In this document: positions 35,180 to 44,790 of the stretch, one piece after another
How the letters are laid out: each line of letters starts with the position of its first letter
How positions within the stretch are numbered: position 1 is the stretch's first letter
Assembly (NCBI GenBank): GCA_019671005.1
Contig: CM033725.1
Span: 38,214,678 to 38,278,677, forward strand
DNA: 64,000 bases
Direction of reading: 5' to 3'
Origin: Hibiscus mutabilis
Lineage: Eukaryota > Streptophyta > Magnoliopsida > Malvales > Malvaceae
Translations under genes and position numbers: made by a program
Notes under the pieces: generated by a model
Database searches by the model: none
Told to the model about the DNA's origin: nothing
What the model saw: only the letters and a program-made list of their open reading frames with translations

Positions 35180-36882
35180 TCAAAGGTAGATGAAGTTCTA
35201 TCCAAATAAGAAGAAGCCCAAGATCCACCTCTAGAGGAAAAGGAAATGAGCTGCCCAAGGGAGTTCAACTATGTCAAAGATGATGAGATTTTGGGTGATC
35301 CATCTAAAAGGATAACCACTAGATCTTCTATTAAAAATATTTGTAATGTGGCACTTGTCTCATGCATAGAGCCTAAAAATATCAAAGAAGCATTAAATGA
35401 TGATTTTTGGATATTGACTATGCAATAAGAGTTAAATCAATTTGAGAGAAGTCAAATATACACATTAGTTGATAGGCCTAGTAATAAATCTAACATAGGA
35501 ACTAAATAGGTTTTTAGAAACAAACTAGATGAGAGTGGCAACATAGTGAGGAACAAGGCTAGACTTGTTGCTCAAGTTTACACACAAGAAGAAGAAATCG
35601 ATTTTGATGAAACCTATGCACTCGTAGCTAGAATAGAAGCCATTAGGGTACTTCTTGCATTTGCATGTTATCATGAGTTCAAGCTTTTTCAAATGGATGT
35701 AAAAAGTGCTTTTATAAATGGTTTTATTAATGAAAAAATGTATGTAGAACAACCACCCGGTATTGAAGATCCAAAATACCCAAACCATGTTTTTAAACTT
35801 TCAAAAGCTTTATATGGTTTGAAACAAGCTCTTAGAGCTTAGTATGAAATGTTATCAAACTTTTTAATTAAAAAAGGTTTTGAAAAAGGAAAGGTGGATA
35901 CTACACTTTTTATTAAAAAGAAAAGGCAAAGACATCTTAGTAGTTCAAATTTATGTTGATGATATAATTTTTGGTTCTACTAATGAGTTGCTTTGCCAAG
36001 AATTTGCTAAGTTGATGCAAGGTGAGTTTAAGATGAGCATGATGGGGTAGCTCGTTTTTTTTAGGACTCCAATTCAAACAAAGAAAGGATGACATCTTCA
36101 TCAATCAAGCTAAGTACATCAAGGATATGCTCTAGAAGTTTAGCTTGGAGAATGTAAAACCTTAAGCAACACCAATGAGCTCTTCTATAAAGCTTGACAA
36201 AGATGAATGAGGTAAGTGTGTTGATTTAAAGTTTTATCGCTCTATGATAGGATCTTTGCTTTATCTTACCGTAAGAAGATCGTATATTATGTTTAGTGTT
36301 TGCTTGTGTGCTAGATTTCAAGCTAGTCCTAGAGAATCACACCTTATAGCCGTTAGGAGAATCTTTAGATACCTTAAAGACACACCTCGTCTAGGCCTGT
36401 GGTATCTTAGAGATTCCTCCTTTGATTTGTATGCTTATTCGGATGCAAATTATAGAGGTTGTAAGATAGATAGAAAGAGTACCTCTAATACTTGTCAATT
36501 TCTAGGTAGTATGCTCATATCATGGTTTTCAAAGAAATAAAATAGTGTAGCATTATCTACCACCGAAGCAGAATACATATCGGCCGAAAGTTGTTGTGCT
36601 CAAGTCCTTTGGATGAAGCAACAACTTTTAGATTATGGAATTGATATAGGTACCATCCCTCTTAAGTGTGACAATACTAGTGTCATATGTCTCACTAAGA
36701 ATCTCATCCAACATTCTAGAACCAAGCACATAGAGATAAAACATTATTTCATTAGAGATCACGTCTTGAAAAATGATGTTGTTCAAGAATATGTAGACAC
36801 CTTGAACCAATTAGCGGATATCTTCACCAAACCTTTAGACAAAGAACGTTTTTGGTCTCTTAGGAGAGCTAGGTTTAACTAG
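35180..36882 (+). pseudogene. Copia reverse transcriptase and RNase H
   Basis: RT from about 35490: ARLVAQVYTQEEEIDFDETYA, FKLFQMDVKSAFING and ALYGLKQALRA in 35546-35842, ending at a Trp-to-stop change. The catalytic YVDD is in another frame at about 35951-35962 (QIYVDDIIFGS). RNase H lies in 36244-36882: MIGSLLYL, YSDANYRGCKIDRKS (catalytic Asp), STTEAEYI (Glu, after a stop at 36538), CDNTSVI (Asp) and the SRTKHIEIKHYFIRD end. Block order and sequence are those of a copia pol. Many stops and frameshifts are present. Confidence 0.9.
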
Positions 36883-37112
36883 CCTATTTTGAACCTTAGA
36901 GCCCCTTTTTAGTGTTAAAACTTACTTGAATTTGGATGATCTCTTTGCTTATATGTTTTTTCTCCTATTTGCATCTATGCTTGTTGCTAGAGGGAGTATG
37001 TATCTGTTTTAGATTATACATGATGTTTACATATCTTTTGCATGCATTTTGATTCGATAAAAATCAATTTTTTGAGCATCTTGCAGCCAAAAATGTCATT
37101 TTTGACGTTGGG
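36883..37112 (+). other. Spacer between copia pol and the box cluster
   Basis: About 230 bases with no coding potential, T-rich. No repeat recognised. Confidence 0.5.
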
Positions 37113-37262
37113 GCACCGATACGGGATAACATATATCGATACGAGTATCATGAGACAGTTTCGGTATAGGTTAACCTATACCAGTACAGGGTCATGTATC
37201 GGTACGGCTAAAAATTGTTATGATACGGTGTTTCGATACGCACAAGTGACGTATAGATACGC
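37113..37262 (+). promoter_or_regulatory. Cluster of four paired gTATCGATACg-like boxes upstream of ORF3
   Basis: Eight boxes have four-base cores (CGAT or a variant) starting at 37117, 37137, 37162, 37182, 37200, 37221, 37234 and 37255. They form four pairs with 20, 20, 21 and 21 bp between members. Examples are CACCGATACGG, ATATCGATACG, GTATCGGTACGG and TTTCGATACGC. The cluster ends about 90 bp before a TATA box, just as in the LTR. It is a candidate regulatory site; the binding factor is unknown. Confidence 0.7.
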
Positions 37263-37352
37263 GTAGCTGCTAGAGAGTTAAATGAGCATTAAAAGAGGAT
37301 TTCCAACTTTAAATCAAACACTAACTTTTCCTAAAACCCTAGGTCAAAAATC

Positions 37353-37362
37353 CTCTATATAA
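37353..37362 (+). promoter_or_regulatory. Candidate internal TATA box for ORF3
   Basis: TCTATATAAA matches the plant TATA consensus, followed about 30 bp on by a C/A-rich leader (TTTGATTTTCACACAAATC). This suggests a second promoter inside the retrotransposon. No transcript data are available. Confidence 0.5.
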
Positions 37363-37498
37363 ACCCATCAAAACCCTTTGATTTTCACACAAATCATCAA
37401 AATATTTTGAGGGCTTTTGGTTTTCTCATCAAACCCAAGCAAAATCATCAAGTTTTGTGCATCATCATCTCCTCATTCATCCACAATCCTTATTCAAG

Positions 37499-37832
37499 GT
37501 ATAAACCCTACTTTCTTTATTTTTCAATTTCATTCTTATTTATATATTGTTTTTGTTTCAAAATTGTATATTTAGTATGTATATAACATGTTTTTAAAAT
37601 ATTTTACAAAAATTCTTTCAAAACTGAAAATTCTTGGTTCGAATATAAACTTATACCGTATATTTTTCAACATTTTTTTAGTTTTTGTGTTACCAAAAAA
37701 TTTTCTTATACTTGTATATGATTTTAAACTATACGATATAGGTTTTTACAATACCTTGGTCATTGGATTAATTATTGGATTGAATGTGATGTTTATGCAT
37801 ACATTGTTTTTGTGGTTTGATTTTGATTTCAG
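37499..37832 (+). other. Possible intron in the ORF3 leader
   Basis: A GT donor in TTCAAGGTATAAACC at 37499 and an AG acceptor after a T-rich tract (TTGATTTCAG, ending 37832) bound 334 AT-rich bases with little coding potential. The ORF3 start codon follows nine bases after the acceptor. Inferred from sequence pattern only. Confidence 0.4.
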
Positions 37833-37840
37833 GTTTTGAT

Positions 37841-39004
37841 ATGGCTCCTAAGAAAAGAGAAAAAAGAGAATTGGGACAATCCTAAAATTCTAATCCCGAA
37901 AACGATGGTACAAAACTCAACCTCACTTATACTTTTTAAAATTGTTTTAATGAACCTCGTTTTCCAAATGTCATTGATCGTTTTGAAAATTACCAAGGTT
38001 ACAAAATCCGTCGTGAGCGCATTGTTTCTATCCTTTTCTTGTCTTTCGAAAGATTCCAATTTCGATATCTTGATTTAATAAATCAATGGAAGTTCATGGC
38101 TTTTTTAAGTATACCTGGGATTTTATACCGAAACCTTATACTTATCCTTTATTCAAATGCCCCGTGTATTTATAACCAAGATAGATTCAAAGTTGTTGTT
38201 ATTGAATCTTATCTTATGGGAAAGAAATTTCAAATCGATTATTCAATTTTAGCAATTTTTTTGGGTTTTGAGGATGTAGGAATAAATAATGGGGACTTGT
38301 TGGGACATGTTCTTGGTGGCTCCGTGACCGTGCTTGATGCTCATGATCGCATCTTTCACTTGCTTATCACTTGGTGGTTTCTCCCATTCGGCGGAAAATT
38401 CTCAACAATCCACCAGGTCGATGACTTTTGGATTCGTTGCTTTCACGAGGGTAAGCGTTCTAACCTTGCTCAAATTATGTTTGCCGAGATTGTCTTCATC
38501 GTGCAAAATCGTTGTACCACCCTTGTCTCATCATTCACTTATGACACCACTTTGAGCTACTTGTTTCACAAGGTTGGTATAGATTGCTCTCATGATCTTG
38601 TCGAACTTCTCACCGATCTTATTGATGAGTGTTCTCTCCACTGTTCAAAGTTCTCATACTATAATGGATAATGGATTCAGAATGCCAATCTTCCCCGTGG
38701 TGCTCAACCCGATCTGGTGGCGACTCCTCAAGCGGTTCTTCAAGCTCTGGTTGCTCAACCTTCCCTTGAAGCGCTTATGGGTTATCTTGATGGGAAGTTT
38801 GCCTCTTTGGATATGAGTATGAACTCAGGGGTCACTACTCTTGATACTCGCATGACTTCTCTTGACACTCGTATAGCATCATTAGAGGAGAGAGTTACCT
38901 CGATCGAGAATCGCCAAGCCTCTATGGACATATCTCTCACTGCTTTTCATGGAAAGTGGCGACAATCTCTTGAAACCAATACCATGGATGAAGATGACTC
39001 TTAG
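37841..39004 (+). pseudogene. Copia ORF3: third gene downstream of pol, with C-terminal coiled coil
   Basis: Starts MAPKKREKREL at 37841 with a basic, nuclear-signal-like beginning, then a stop after about 14 codons. Reading continues through frames at 37920-38671, with RFPNVIDRFENYQGYKIRRE, FQFRYLDLINQWKFM, then VVIESYLMGKKFQIDY. These resemble, from memory, the 'putative plant transposon protein' domain seen in other plant retroelement ORFs. The last part, 38717-39004, is a clear coiled coil with repeating LDTRMTSLDTRIASLEERV heptads and an acidic end (MDEDDS). Sireviruses can carry an extra ORF here, often called env-like, but no signal peptide or membrane anchor is seen. Function unknown. 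Confidence 0.6.
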
Positions 39005-39380
39005 GCGTCTTGCATCTTATGACATATCTTATCATATCATATTAGGATTTATGTTTTATGCACCTATGTCTTTGTTTTATGAACTCATGCTTTGGTTTAT
39101 TTGTTTTAGTTTATGTTTTTAGGAATTAAGTTTGATTTTAATGTTGCTTTGAATATTATGCTTTGAATTTTAATGATATTTATGTTATTTCATGAATGCT
39201 TGGAGTACCTTTAATGTTTATATCTTGCATTATATCTTATTGATTTTGAGTTAACAAAAAGAGGAGAAGTACATAGAGCTAAAATTTTTCAAAGTTTTTC
39301 AAAATCAAATCTTTTAGTTTTAAAGAAATTGGGAGTATTTTTCAAACTTAATTAAAAATTTATTATGGTTTTGTTATATC
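39005..39380 (+). other. Copia 3' non-coding region
   Basis: T-rich sequence between ORF3 and the polypurine tract, with repeated TTTATGTTTTA-like phrases. No coding content. Confidence 0.6.
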
Positions 39381-39394
39381 AAAAAGGGGGAGAT
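39381..39394 (+). other. Copia polypurine tract
   Basis: AAAAAGGGGGAGAT immediately precedes the LTR start TGTAAAAC at 39395. Typical for Sirevirus/Tork-type copia elements. Confidence 0.8.
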
Positions 39395-40628
39395 TGTAAA
39401 ACATATATTTGATTTTGATATAACAAAGTATTTAAGGACCAATTTGTAAAATTGAATAAATTTTTTGAGTATTCAAAAAGTCTCACAAAATGACAAGGAA
39501 TTGAACTTAAAATGTTTCTAAGTCAAAAACTTAAACCCCAAAATATTTTCTAAGTGTTTTGATACTCACCCAAGCGTAACGATACGCCCTTAGGTGCTCG
39601 ATACGACTTTTGGCTACTGGAATTTTAATTGCAAAATCGTATCGATACGGTTGATCCCGTTTCGATACGGACTTCAACCTAGGAATTTTGTTTAAGCAAT
39701 GAGTATCGGTACGGCTTCACCTGTACCGATACGGGGTGTTAAGATCTTCAAAATTTTTGCATTTAAAATATGATCGTTTCCATATCAATTGTTGGAATCA
39801 CCAAACTTCAATTTTCAGTTATACTGTATCGATACGCCCCCTAGGCGTACCGATGCAATTTTTCTTAAACTTTTACCTCAGATTCCAATGAGCAAAAACC
39901 GTACCGATATGGCTATACCGTTTCGATACGGGTATGTTTTTACATTATGCTCGTTTTGATATGCCCCTCAAGCGTATCGATACCCCTTTGTACAACAACT
40001 ATTTCTTCTTATGATACGTACCGGTACAGCTCCTCGTGTACCAATACAGTAGGTTACCAAACAACATTTATTGCGGGAAGAAAATAGTCCAACGGCTCTA
40101 TTGATGATCACAACCACCCAAACATTTAGAAATCAATGAGGGGATATAAAACCAAGTCTCAAAAGCTTCAACTACAACAAGTCTCAAGCATTCAAGCACA
40201 AATTCAACCATCTTTGAGCTATTAGGGTCAAATATTGTAACCCACTTGAGTGTTTTTCAATTGTATTCATTTTATTCAAGTTTTAGGTTGAGAGTACTTG
40301 TAATTGGGAAAATTATTCACCTTTGAGAGGTCTTTCTACATTTGTCATTCTTTCTTGTAAAAGTGAGTGAACATGATCAAGCTTTGGGTAGAAAGCTTTG
40401 ATCGCTTGTAACGGTTGCCTCCTTAGCCTAGAAAAGGGGACAATTTCTTAGTGAATTGTTTGAAATCCTTAGTGGGAAGCTAAGGTAGTGGATGTAGAGC
40501 TTGTTAGAAACTTGAACCACCATAAATCCTTGTGTCTTCAATTTTTCATTTTCTAATCGCTTCCCTTCAAATTTTTATTTGCTAATTCACCCATCTTGGC
40601 CTTCCTCAACCGATTGATTATCTCAACA
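39395..40628 (+). repeat. Copia 3' LTR, uninterrupted
   Basis: Starts TGTAAAACAT at 39395 and ends TCTCAACA at 40628, then the duplication GGACG. 1234 bp. It serves as the reference for the interrupted 5' LTR. Contains seven paired boxes at 39574-40050 and a TATA candidate at about 40143. Confidence 0.92.
39574..40050 (+). promoter_or_regulatory. Array of seven paired gTATCGATACg-like boxes in the copia LTR
   Basis: Fourteen boxes begin near 39574/39594, 39638/39659, 39702/39722, 39825/39845, 39899/39918, 39953/39972 and 40018/40037. Within each pair the spacing is 19-21 bp. Successive pairs start 64, 64, 123, 74, 54 and 65 bp apart. The best copies are TATCGATAC palindromes, and others are variants such as ACCGATACGG or GTACCGGTAC. 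The array lies directly upstream of the LTR TATA candidate. Confidence 0.75.
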
Positions 40629-40633
40629 GGACG
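40629..40633. repeat. Target site duplication GGACG of the copia element, right copy
   Basis: Identical to 19591-19595. Confidence 0.88.
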
Positions 40634-40702
40634 CGAGTTCAAACATTGAGAAAGACATTGTTGGGAGGAGTACCCTCGCACCCCGAACATGGACTGTAAG
40701 AC

Positions 40703-41455
40703 TAGGGTTGAGCATTCAATCGAGTCGAGTTGAGTCGAAAAAATTTGACTTACTCGAGTTGACGCGTCATATTTTACAACTCAAACTTTATTTGAAAATT
40801 TTCGATTCGAGTCGAGTTCGTGTCGATTCGAGTTTTTGAGTTCCTGTACAAATTTAATTGTAATTATTTATCATGTTATAGTACACTTTTATTCTAATTT
40901 AAACAAATCTCTCTAATCATATAAGATATGCATATATATATATATATATATCATATTTTTTCATCTGTGGTATTTTTTATATTGGTATATATATGAGGAA
41001 AAATGAGGAACTTGACTCGACTTAAAAATTAATCTACTAATTACTAAAAATTTTGAATTATTTGAATTTCCATTTTACAACTCAAACTTTATTTGAAATT
41101 TTTTCGAGACGAGTTTATGTAATTTCGAGTCGAGTCAGAACGAGTCGAATTTTTTCGCCTCGAGTCGATAATTTAAACGAATCTCTCTAATCATATAAGA
41201 TATGCATATATATATCATCATATTTTTTCGTATTTTTTATATTGGTATATATATGAGGAAAATGAGGAACTTGACTCGACTTAAAAATTAATCTACTAAT
41301 TACTAAAAATTTTGAGTTATTCGAATTTCCATTTTACAACTCAAACTTTACTTGAAATTTTTTCGAGTCGAGTCAGAACGAGTCAAATTTTTTCGCCTCG
41401 AGTCGAGTCGAAAATTTCAATTTTTTCGAATCGAGTGAAATTTTATTCACCCCTA
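40703..41455. mobile_element. Non-autonomous hAT-type element (GAGTCGAGTC MITE)
   Basis: Ends TAGGGTTGAGC at 40703 and TTCACCCCTA at 41455 are inverted repeats (TAGGGGTGA type). The flanks TGTAAGAC (40695-40702) and CGTAAGAC (41456-41463) are an 8-bp target duplication with one mismatch, the hAT size. The body is full of GAGTCGAGTC motifs and has no transposase. A segment starting at 40896 is repeated in tandem from 41170 (period 274 bp). Confidence 0.85.
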
Positions 41456-41463
41456 CGTAAGAC

Positions 41464-41997
41464 AGACATGCATATTATCATTCATATATATATATATATA
41501 TATATAATCATCATTGTAGACAAATTTTTCTAAATAAACAAATGAACAAAAATAGAAAAAGAACTTTTATGTTTCGTATTTTGTTCGAAACAAAGGTGTC
41601 CATGCCATGGGTTGGACCAAATTAAGGTTTGAATTAGAAATTCCAAGCTCGAGCTCAGACTTGGTTTGTCCTACTTAAATTATCTATTTTAATTTAAAAG
41701 CAATAAAATAATAAAATTTCTTATATGTAAATATTTATATATTTTTGTAATTAAATTTAACTAAATATATATTCTTTAATTTATTTAAATTATACACAAA
41801 CCTATCACCCGACCCATGAGTAAGTTTAATTTAAATGTATTAAATTGATAAAAAAATTCCAAAATATGACATTACCCAAAAATGAGTGGTAATGACATTA
41901 CACTCTATATTTCTAAATAGTATTTACTATCGATAATCTACATTACCATCATCATATTTGTTAAACCAAACGTATCCTTGAAATAATTAAATAATGA
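41464..41997. other. AT-rich stretch between MITEs
   Basis: Contains a (TA)n run at about 41485-41506. At 41590-41700 a segment like GGTGTCCATGCCATGGG, followed by GAGCTCAGACTTGG, may be the end of another hAT-type MITE, but its partner end was not found. No gene. Confidence 0.4.
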
Positions 41998-42241
41998 CTG
42001 CTCTATTCGTCCCACTAAAACTGTCACATATTGATATTTTTCTGGTCAATTTTTTTTTAAATTTGACTGTAATTTATTTAAATATTTTAATTAATTAAAA
42101 TTTAGTACTTGATTGAGAGTTTTTAAAATATATTTTTCATATTTTTATCAATAATAAATTTTAAATTGTAAGAAGTCAAAGTTGAAAAAAATGGACTACA
42201 AAAAATGTCAACATGTGGCAGTTTTAGTGGGACGAAGATAA
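41998..42241. mobile_element. Stowaway-like MITE
   Basis: Inverted ends about 45 bp long: TTCGTCCCACTAAAACTGTC on the left (about 42006) and GCAGTTTTAGTGGGACGAAG on the right (to about 42238). CGTCCCA near the tip is the Stowaway (Tc1/mariner) signature. The interior is AT-rich. The TA duplication is not clear, so the exact edges are uncertain. Confidence 0.7.
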
Positions 42242-42627
42242 TATATCTTATCAAATATGAGTTAATTCTTCCAAAATAGTCAATCAACAATATCTTTCTT
42301 CATATACGATATTGTCCGGTTTGATATCCGAAACTGTAGATATGATACAAGAAAGAAAGATAGATATTACCATGGTAGGAATAGGGCTGTTGCACTAAGA
42401 AAGATAGCTAGGGATTTTATAAAGGTGATAGGACAAGGTTCCAAACCTGCCTTAGTCCCAAATAGGGCACAAGCTAGGGACATTACTATATGAATGAGAC
42501 TTCATCCTTAACCTAAATTTCTAAAATGCTCCTCTAGTCCCGAGCTTGGTAAATAACGCCGCAAGAAATTCAAACTTTCTTCCGGCCTTTAAGTGATAGG
42601 GGGTCAATTATTTTCAACTGCACTCAA

Positions 42628-43103
42628 ATAAATGTATGGTAAACTATACTAGTAGTCTTGGAGCTTTTATAACACTTTCAATATGGTTACTGAACTTTTA
42701 AAATTTTCATTATAATCGCTCAACTTTTAATTCGCTTTCATTACGATTACTATCATTACATGCCATTAAAAATGTATGCGTGCAAGTTTCTTTGTACCTT
42801 GAGTATTTCAGTTTTGTTGGTGAAATAGAGTGGAAGAAAAATAGATGTCTCAAGAGGAAGAAATAAAGAGTTTGATGAGGAATGATCAATCATGGAGAAA
42901 AAAGACAAGAGATGATAAAAAGAGGAAAAATAAAAAGATAACGTGTCACGTCAATATTGTTTTAACGATAGATGACAAAAATAATTATAATGAAAGTGAA
43001 TTAAAAGTTGAGTAACTGTAATGAAAATTTTAAAAGTTGAGTGAATATATTGAAAGTTCCCTAAAAATTTAGGACTACCAGTATAGTTTACCCATAAATG
43101 TAT
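42628..43103. mobile_element. MULE-type MITE with perfect 10-bp target duplication
   Basis: The element at 42638-43093 (456 bp) has inverted arms of about 110 bp, starting GGTAAACTATACTAGTAGTC and ending GACTACCAGTATAGTTTACC(C). ATAAATGTAT flanks it on both sides (42628-42637 and 43094-43103). A 9-11 bp duplication points to Mutator-like transposition. No transposase inside. Confidence 0.88.
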
Positions 43104-44140
43104 TTCTTTTTTCTTTGAACAAAGAGCCTACTTTCATTGAAACAAAACATAAAAAAGAATTACTTTGGTCAAAAAAAGAGGGAAAAGAATTGGGTTTCTC
43201 GAACATGAGGCGCCTAAAATGAGGCTATATAGAAATTCTTACAAAGATGATAAAAATTTTGATATCGACTTTTATGTATATACAAAAATTCTTACAAAAA
43301 ATGGTAAGAATTTCGGTATATACAAAAATGCTTATTGATTTTGTAAGCATTTCTGTATGTACATAAAAGCCGATACTAAATTTTTAAACATTTTTAAGAA
43401 TTTTTGTATAACCTCCTTTTAGGCTGCCTCATCCTAAAATCACGCAAACGAATTACAAAAGGCAGGATCTCAAAAACAACAAAAAGGCAAACCAACATAC
43501 AACGCAATAAGAGGAACAACACATACAAAAAAAAAACATGAAACAAAAAAACCAAAAACAGAGGAAAATAAATAGGAAGACACAAAGCCACTAGGACTGA
43601 CATGAGGTTCGAGACAAGAAGAAGATAGCGAACCAATCTTCAGTTGCATGTCGAATTCGCGTCACGAAAGCTTAAGGCATTAAAAGGAATGCAGAGAGAC
43701 GAGCCATCAGAAAACATTACATCACATATCTTGAAATCGCTAATGAAAGATGATCAACAAAGGAGAAGAGACATTAGAGAGTCCAACCATCAATCATCTG
43801 TCGGCAGAACAACAAAAGCTCAGGCCACCACTGAAAAGACCAAAAACCTAAAAAACGAAACTCAACGATATAAACCCAGCTAAATCAGGAACGTGAAAAG
43901 AATAACAAAAGAAAGAGAGGTGGTGAAGCTCTCCTTTCCGTCCGCATCCACCTTTTCATCTCGCAAAAGTGGCCCGAAACAGGACTATGGTCGTCGAAGA
44001 AAAAACCATTAAGCATGCCAATGAAAGAATGAACAACAAGCAACGAAAAAGAAGAAAAGCAGAAGGCAAAGAGGGGGAGTAGAAAGAGGAAGAGAAGAAA
44101 ATACAAAAGAAATCAAGAAGAGTGAGTAGCCAGTCGCCGA
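43104..44140 (-). mobile_element. Probable LINE 3'-end remnant
   Basis: On the minus strand the region ends in TTTCAATGAAAGTAGGCTCTT, then TTGTTCAAAGAAAAAAG, the kind of short tail seen at the 3' ends of plant LINEs. The T-rich, low-complexity minus-strand sequence before it (43433-44140) fits a LINE 3' UTR. A fold-back MITE is inserted at 43206-43432. No reverse transcriptase motif is present, so the call is weak. Confidence 0.35.
43206..43432. mobile_element. Fold-back MITE, 227 bp
   Basis: Long inverted arms: TGAGGCGCCTAAAATGAGGC on the left and CCTCCTTTTAGGCTGCCTCA on the right, continuing into AAATTCTTA / TAAGAATTT and TATCGACTTTTATGTA / TACATAAAAGCCGATA. The middle contains a second hairpin (TTCTTACAAAAAATGGTAAGAA). 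No clear target duplication. Confidence 0.65.
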
Positions 44141-44785
44141 AAAAAAATAAGGGTTAAGACTTCTTACTATAGAGAGGGGAGGGGATTTCTTCTTATAGAG
44201 GTGTTTTCCAAACAAATGTAATTCAAATGTTGTATATAAGTTTCAAATTATGTTTTTTTCCTTCCTAATCAAATCAATATTTTACTCAACTCATGCACAT
44301 TTAACCTAAGAAAAAGTATGAACATAAAGATGTGGCAGGCGAACAAAGGGAATAAAGAGGAACAATAATAAAGCATGTAGGTGAATTCCCAAACAGAAGA
44401 TCAAATTTTGCTGTGGAGGAAACCCAGGTACAGTGAGTGAAAAGCTAATTAGAAGGAAAAAAGTTGGATTTATTGATGGTACAAAACCATCTAATCCTAA
44501 GGTCCTACCTACTAAAGAAGATAATGATGGAAGAACAACTTCACTTGGATCATCTTTTCCTTTTCCTGTTCCTTTTCTACTTATTTCTCTCGGTAGGCTC
44601 ATAGCTCACCATAAAGTTTAAAGCGTACATGTCCCCTTGAATGGACATAATTTCTTTTGATGAGTCACCCATGGAGGTCATTAGTATATACTTAAACTAT
44701 GTACCTAATAATTTAATTACTTAAAATTTAGAGTCTATATCTTAATTTGGAAGATGCATAATTGTCTACAATTTATCTGAAATAT
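44141..44785. other. Unassigned stretch
   Basis: Short open frames exist on both strands (for example 44433-44621 plus, 44306-44602 minus), but no domain or codon pattern supports a gene. No repeat recognised. Confidence 0.35.
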
Positions 44786-44790
44786 CTATG

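Larger units (their letters stand above)
19596..40628 (+). mobile_element. Sirevirus-like Ty1/copia retrotransposon, interrupted by a nested gypsy insertion
   Basis: Two LTRs frame gag, protease, integrase, RT and RNase H in the copia order (integrase before RT), followed by an additional gene (ORF3). The gag and zinc knuckle match the SIRE1/Sirevirus type, which also has a long region and an extra ORF after pol. Removing the 11.3-kb foreign insert (about 20053-31332) leaves about 9.75 kb. The left LTR now starts TA where the right one starts TG. A spot check of about 85 LTR bases (near 31741 versus 40300) shows 4 differences, so the insertion is not recent. All coding frames are broken. Confidence 0.9.

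Noticed and set aside
37841..39004. Calling ORF3 an envelope protein
   Set aside because: No signal peptide, fusion segment or membrane anchor could be seen; env-like status cannot be supported.
43644..43883. 79-codon hydrophilic open frame
   Set aside because: A/G-rich composition explains its openness; the opposite strand looks like a LINE 3' region.
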